Below are positions 61,346 through 64,000 of a DNA stretch of 64,000 nt, one piece after another. The stretch's first letter is position 1. The number at the start of each line of letters is the position of its first letter. The DNA comes from WHSV01 sp050693895 (GTDB lineage Bacteria; Actinomycetota; CADDZG01; WHSQ01): positions 27,060 through 91,059 of the forward strand of contig JBOGWS010000082.1 in assembly GCA_050693895.1 (NCBI GenBank). Reading direction: 5' to 3'. A program made the position numbers and the translations under genes. Under the pieces are notes generated by a model. It saw only the letters and a program-made list of their open reading frames with translations, did no database searches and was not told where the DNA came from.

Positions 61346-62494
61346 GTGGAGCGTCCCGAAGACGATGTTCCCGGCGAGTTTGCGTCCCCTCGGACACACA
61401 GAGACTGGCCGGTCGGCATCGAGGAGTGGGAGCAGAGAGCTTCCGTCACGCTCACACCCAGCGCGTTTGACTGGATCGCGGGTGGAGCCGGAGAGGAATC
61501 GACAATCCGTGCCAACCGGGCGGCCTTCGAACGCCGGCGGCTTCTGCCCCGGGTGCTTGTCGACACCTCCTCTCTCGATATCTCGGTTGACATCTCGGGG
61601 ACGAGGTCCGCGGCTCCTTTCTTGCTGGCACCAATTGGGGCCCAGACCGTTGCTCATCGGCAAGGAGAGAAGGCTTCTGCCCGCGCGGCCCATAAAACCG
61701 GCATTCCGCTGGTGATTAGCACTGCGGCGTCGTACTCGATGGAGGAGATCGCGGCGGAGTGTGGAGATTCGCCGTTTTGGCACCAGCTCTACTGGGTCAA
61801 CGACGAGGAGGTAGTCGCTAGTTTCGTCCATCGGGCCGAGAGCTGCGGTGCCAGCGCGATCGTGTTGACGGTCGACAGTCCGATGGTCGGCTGGCGCGAC
61901 AGAGATCTCCGCAATGGATACACGCCATTCATTCAAGAGGAGGGGCTCCGCCAGTACACGAGCGATCCGATATTTCGCAGTCGTTTGGAGAGCGCGCCGG
62001 AAGAGGACCCTGTAGCCGCATCTGCCGCCATGACGAAGATGTTTACGAACGTATCCCTTACTTGGAACCGCCTCGAATGGCTGAGAGGCAAGACCAAGCT
62101 ACCGATCTTCGTCAAGGGCATCCTGAGAGGAGAGGACGCGCGCCGGGCTCTCGATGAAGGGATGAATGGCGTCATCGTGTCGAACCACGGCGGCCGCCAG
62201 CTGGATGGTGAGATCGCCTCCCTTGACGCCCTCTCCGAGGTCAGGAGCGCGGTCGGCGACGAAGCGCTGGTGCTCTTTGATAGTGGGATTCGACGGGGAG
62301 TCGACGTCGTAAAGGCTTTGGCTCTCGGCGCGAACGCGGTGCTCCTTGGACGTCCTTACATCTACGGCTTGGCGGCCGGAGGACAGGAGGGCATCGAGCA
62401 GGTTCTCCACACGCTAAAGGCGGAGATCGAGCTGGCCTTCGTCTTGGTGGGCGCCGAGAAGGTGAGCGATCTCGATACTTCCTTCGTTGTCTAA
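61346..62494 (+). CDS. FMN-dependent alpha-hydroxy-acid oxidase / dehydrogenase (lactate 2-monooxygenase-like)
   Basis: The 382-residue TIM-barrel flavoprotein has LLPRVLVDTSSLDIS, FLLAPIGAQTVAH, FWHQLYW, LTVDSPMVGWRDRDLRNGY, the lysine in IFVKGILRGEDA, the active-site SNHGGRQLDG and FDSGIRRGVDVVKALALGA with LLGRPYIYG. These are the family's substrate and FMN residues. It oxidises 2-hydroxyacids such as lactate. The pattern resembles the lactate 2-monooxygenase branch. It lies between the sulfotransferase B and beta-helix genes, with short gaps, a surprising place for a metabolic enzyme. The start is GTG 61346. Confidence 0.9.
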   Translation: MERPEDDVPGEFASPRTHRDWPVGIEEWEQRASVTLTPSAFDWIAGGAGEESTIRANRAAFERRRLLPRVLVDTSSLDISVDISGTRSAAPFLLAPIGAQTVAHRQGEKASARAAHKTGIPLVISTAASYSMEEIAAECGDSPFWHQLYWVNDEEVVASFVHRAESCGASAIVLTVDSPMVGWRDRDLRNGYTPFIQEEGLRQYTSDPIFRSRLESAPEEDPVAASAAMTKMFTNVSLTWNRLEWLRGKTKLPIFVKGILRGEDARRALDEGMNGVIVSNHGGRQLDGEIASLDALSEVRSAVGDEALVLFDSGIRRGVDVVKALALGANAVLLGRPYIYGLAAGGQEGIEQVLHTLKAEIELAFVLVGAEKVSDLDTSFVV

Positions 62495-62499
62495 CCAGG

Positions 62500-63483
62500 G
62501 TGCGATTGGGTCGTTTCCGCCGGGGAGTCACCCTCGTGATGCTCGTCGGTGCGCTGACGATCACGGTCCTGGCGGTGATGCTCCTCTTCGATCGGGAGCA
62601 TGAAGAGTCACAGCCGACCGAATGTAATGGCACCGATGTTCCCTCCGGTTCCGACCTCCAGCAGATGATCGATCAACACGCGACCTCAACCATCTTCTGT
62701 CTTGCGGAGGGCACGTATCGGGTCAGCTCTGCTCTCCGGCCCTCGGAGGGCATGCAGCTCATTGGTGCGGGAATCGAGAAAACGTACCTCGAGGGGACGG
62801 GCGCACGGATAATCGTCGACGCCAAAGGGGCGGCCGACGTGCTCATTGCTCACATGGACATCTCCGGTGCACGAGGGAATCTCGCGTGCAGACCGTCATG
62901 TGGAAGCGGCTTCCGCGGCGGCCCCAACAACTCGGTCACGTTCGTACGCCTGCACGACAACGTCAATCACGGAATCGGCGGTTCCGAACAAGGGCTGGTC
63001 GTCGAGAATTCAATTCTCGATCACAATGGGTCTCGGCCCTTTACCGGGTGCTGCGCGGGGGGCATCAAAGGTGGCATCGGGTTCACGATCAGGGATTCAA
63101 AGGTGTTCGCCAACATAGGCAACGGAATCTGGTGTGACTCCGGATGTCCGGGTGGTCTGGAAGCGATCGGTAACAGCATCTTCGATAACACCCGAAGCGG
63201 CATTCGCTATGAGGTCTCTCAGGGAGGAGCGACGGTAAGCGGTAACACCATCGACAACAACGACCTATCCGGAGAACCGGGCGCACACGCGGGCATCGCC
63301 GTCATCGCCTCCAAAGGTGCGGTGATAACCCGCAACACGATTGGCGACAACAACGGTCACGCGATCGTGATTCGAGATACGCCACGCGGTGACTCGGAGA
63401 AAGTCAGGATCGAGGACAACGAGATTCAGGGTCAGACGATAGACGGGTGCGGCGTCGATGTGACTTGCATCGACAATCGCTAG
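62500..63483 (+). CDS. Membrane-anchored right-handed beta-helix protein
   Basis: The 327-residue protein has an N-terminal signal or anchor helix (about 10-30) and then repeated short beta strands with Asn and Gly turns: VTFVRLHDNVNHGIGG, LVVENSILDHNG, FTIRDSKVFANIGNGIW, ATVSGNTIDNND and AVITRNTIGDNNGHAIVIRD. This is the pectate-lyase-like parallel beta-helix pattern (NosD/PbH1 repeats). Paired Cys residues (CCAGG, CDSGC) suggest disulfides. Such proteins bind or cut polysaccharides. It starts five bases after the oxidase stop. A paralogue faces it 18 bp away. Confidence 0.82.
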   Translation: MRLGRFRRGVTLVMLVGALTITVLAVMLLFDREHEESQPTECNGTDVPSGSDLQQMIDQHATSTIFCLAEGTYRVSSALRPSEGMQLIGAGIEKTYLEGTGARIIVDAKGAADVLIAHMDISGARGNLACRPSCGSGFRGGPNNSVTFVRLHDNVNHGIGGSEQGLVVENSILDHNGSRPFTGCCAGGIKGGIGFTIRDSKVFANIGNGIWCDSGCPGGLEAIGNSIFDNTRSGIRYEVSQGGATVSGNTIDNNDLSGEPGAHAGIAVIASKGAVITRNTIGDNNGHAIVIRDTPRGDSEKVRIEDNEIQGQTIDGCGVDVTCIDNR

Positions 63484-63501
63484 CCGGGGGGCCCGATGAA
63501 T

Positions 63502-64000
63502 CTAGGAGTTGCGCGCGCAGGTGACCCCCGATTGCGAGCAGCCTTTTATCGCGTCGCCTCGCATGGCGTTGTCTCTGATCTCGACGTTCTTGATCGCGTG
63601 CCTGGAACCCCGTGCGGCGACACCCGGCGCAGCGATGGTGCCTCCCAATGTGTTGTTCTCGATGATGACGTTGGACGCACTGTTTGACTCGATGCCGCCA
63701 CCGGGGGTGCTCCGTGCCGTGTTGTTGCCGGTTGCTTCGTTTCTCGCAATCCACGCAGAACCCTTGCTTACCTCTTCCGCACTTGCGCGGGTGCCGTGCT
63801 CGTAGCGAATCCCGTTGCGAGCGTTGTCCGAGGCGACGTTGTCCAACACGACGAAGCGAGGACAAGAGGCGTCACACCAGATTCCGTTCCCTATGTTGTG
63901 GTGCACGTAGGAATCGCGGATGGTGTAAGACTTTCCAGACTTGACCCCGGCACTGCAACAGCCGAAGAACGCCTCATTGCCGTTCCTGTGGATCTCGGAG
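63502..64000 (-). CDS. Right-handed beta-helix protein, C-terminal part, paralogue of the preceding gene
   Basis: The frame stays open to the window edge, so the N-terminus is missing. The visible 166 residues contain FFGCCSAGVKSGKSYTIRDS, then HHNIGNGIWCDASCPRF and VIIENNTLGG, which match the neighbouring beta-helix protein at FTGCCAGGIKGGIGFTIRDS and NIGNGIWCDSGCPGG. The C-terminus SQSGVTCARNS parallels CGVDVTCIDNR. The two genes are convergent with 18 bp between them. A role on the same glycan is likely but unproven. Confidence 0.82.
   Translation of the reverse strand, partial: SEIHRNGNEAFFGCCSAGVKSGKSYTIRDSYVHHNIGNGIWCDASCPRFVVLDNVASDNARNGIRYEHGTRASAEEVSKGSAWIARNEATGNNTARSTPGGGIESNSASNVIIENNTLGGTIAAPGVAARGSRHAIKNVEIRDNAMRGDAIKGCSQSGVTCARNS

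Overview
The window is GC-rich and reads as the chromosome of an actinobacterium (Actinomycetota), probably an uncultured, deep-branching one. This is inferred from gene content: a WhiB-family iron-sulfur regulator, DUF3499 and DUF5719 proteins, a complete core F420 pathway (fbiC, cofD, cofE), Trm112, a DUF3105 protein, and a gene order resembling the mycobacterial/streptomycete fbiA-fbiB-whiB2-DUF3499-manB neighbourhood. No rRNA, tRNA, IS element, prophage or CRISPR array was found.

1-31.7 kb is mostly housekeeping. It starts with prfB (release factor 2) on the minus strand, which carries the classical autoregulatory +1 frameshift site, then a secreted S15-type peptidase, secA, an orphan NarL-type response regulator and comF. 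Next come an MscS channel, a DinB-like protein and a minus-strand run of phosphomannomutase/phosphoglucomutase, Trm112, SIS-domain isomerase and adenosylhomocysteinase. whiB, a GNAT protein, a 55-residue zinc-ribbon protein, DUF3499 and an alpha/beta hydrolase follow. After these lie tryptophan 2,3-dioxygenase with an L,D-transpeptidase, transsulfuration enzymes (cystathionine beta-synthase and gamma-synthase), two secreted proteins, a class I glutamine amidotransferase-like hydrolase, a DUF5719 protein with a 1060-residue membrane glycosyltransferase, and the F420 genes.

31.7-39.7 kb is an efflux island. Two CusA/CzcA-like RND permeases flank a 144-residue lipoprotein that looks like the C-terminal piece of a membrane-fusion protein. 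The first permease has lost two usually conserved asparagines, which suggests a hetero-oligomer with unequal subunits. An inverted repeat over a candidate promoter lies upstream, and a hairpin plus an 11-bp-phased direct repeat lie downstream.

39.7-64 kb is a surface-polysaccharide region. It has an initiating polyprenyl glycosylphosphotransferase, a WecB/TagA/CpsF glycosyltransferase, and four nucleotide-sugar enzymes (GDP-mannose 3,5-epimerase type, UDP-glucose dehydrogenase, UDP-glucuronate decarboxylase, UDP-glucose 4-epimerase type). A Wzx-like flippase, a GT4 glycosyltransferase and two different sulfotransferases make a sulfated, uronate- and pentose-containing glycan the simplest hypothesis. 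Embedded in it are an ATP-grasp protein, a thymidylate-kinase-like protein and a nucleotidyltransferase-like protein, an orphan ketol-acid reductoisomerase beside an aldo/keto reductase, an FMN-dependent 2-hydroxyacid oxidase, tandem secreted propeller-like paralogues with a duplicated upstream region, and a convergent pair of beta-helix paralogues at the right edge. This is the most likely place for an undescribed pathway.
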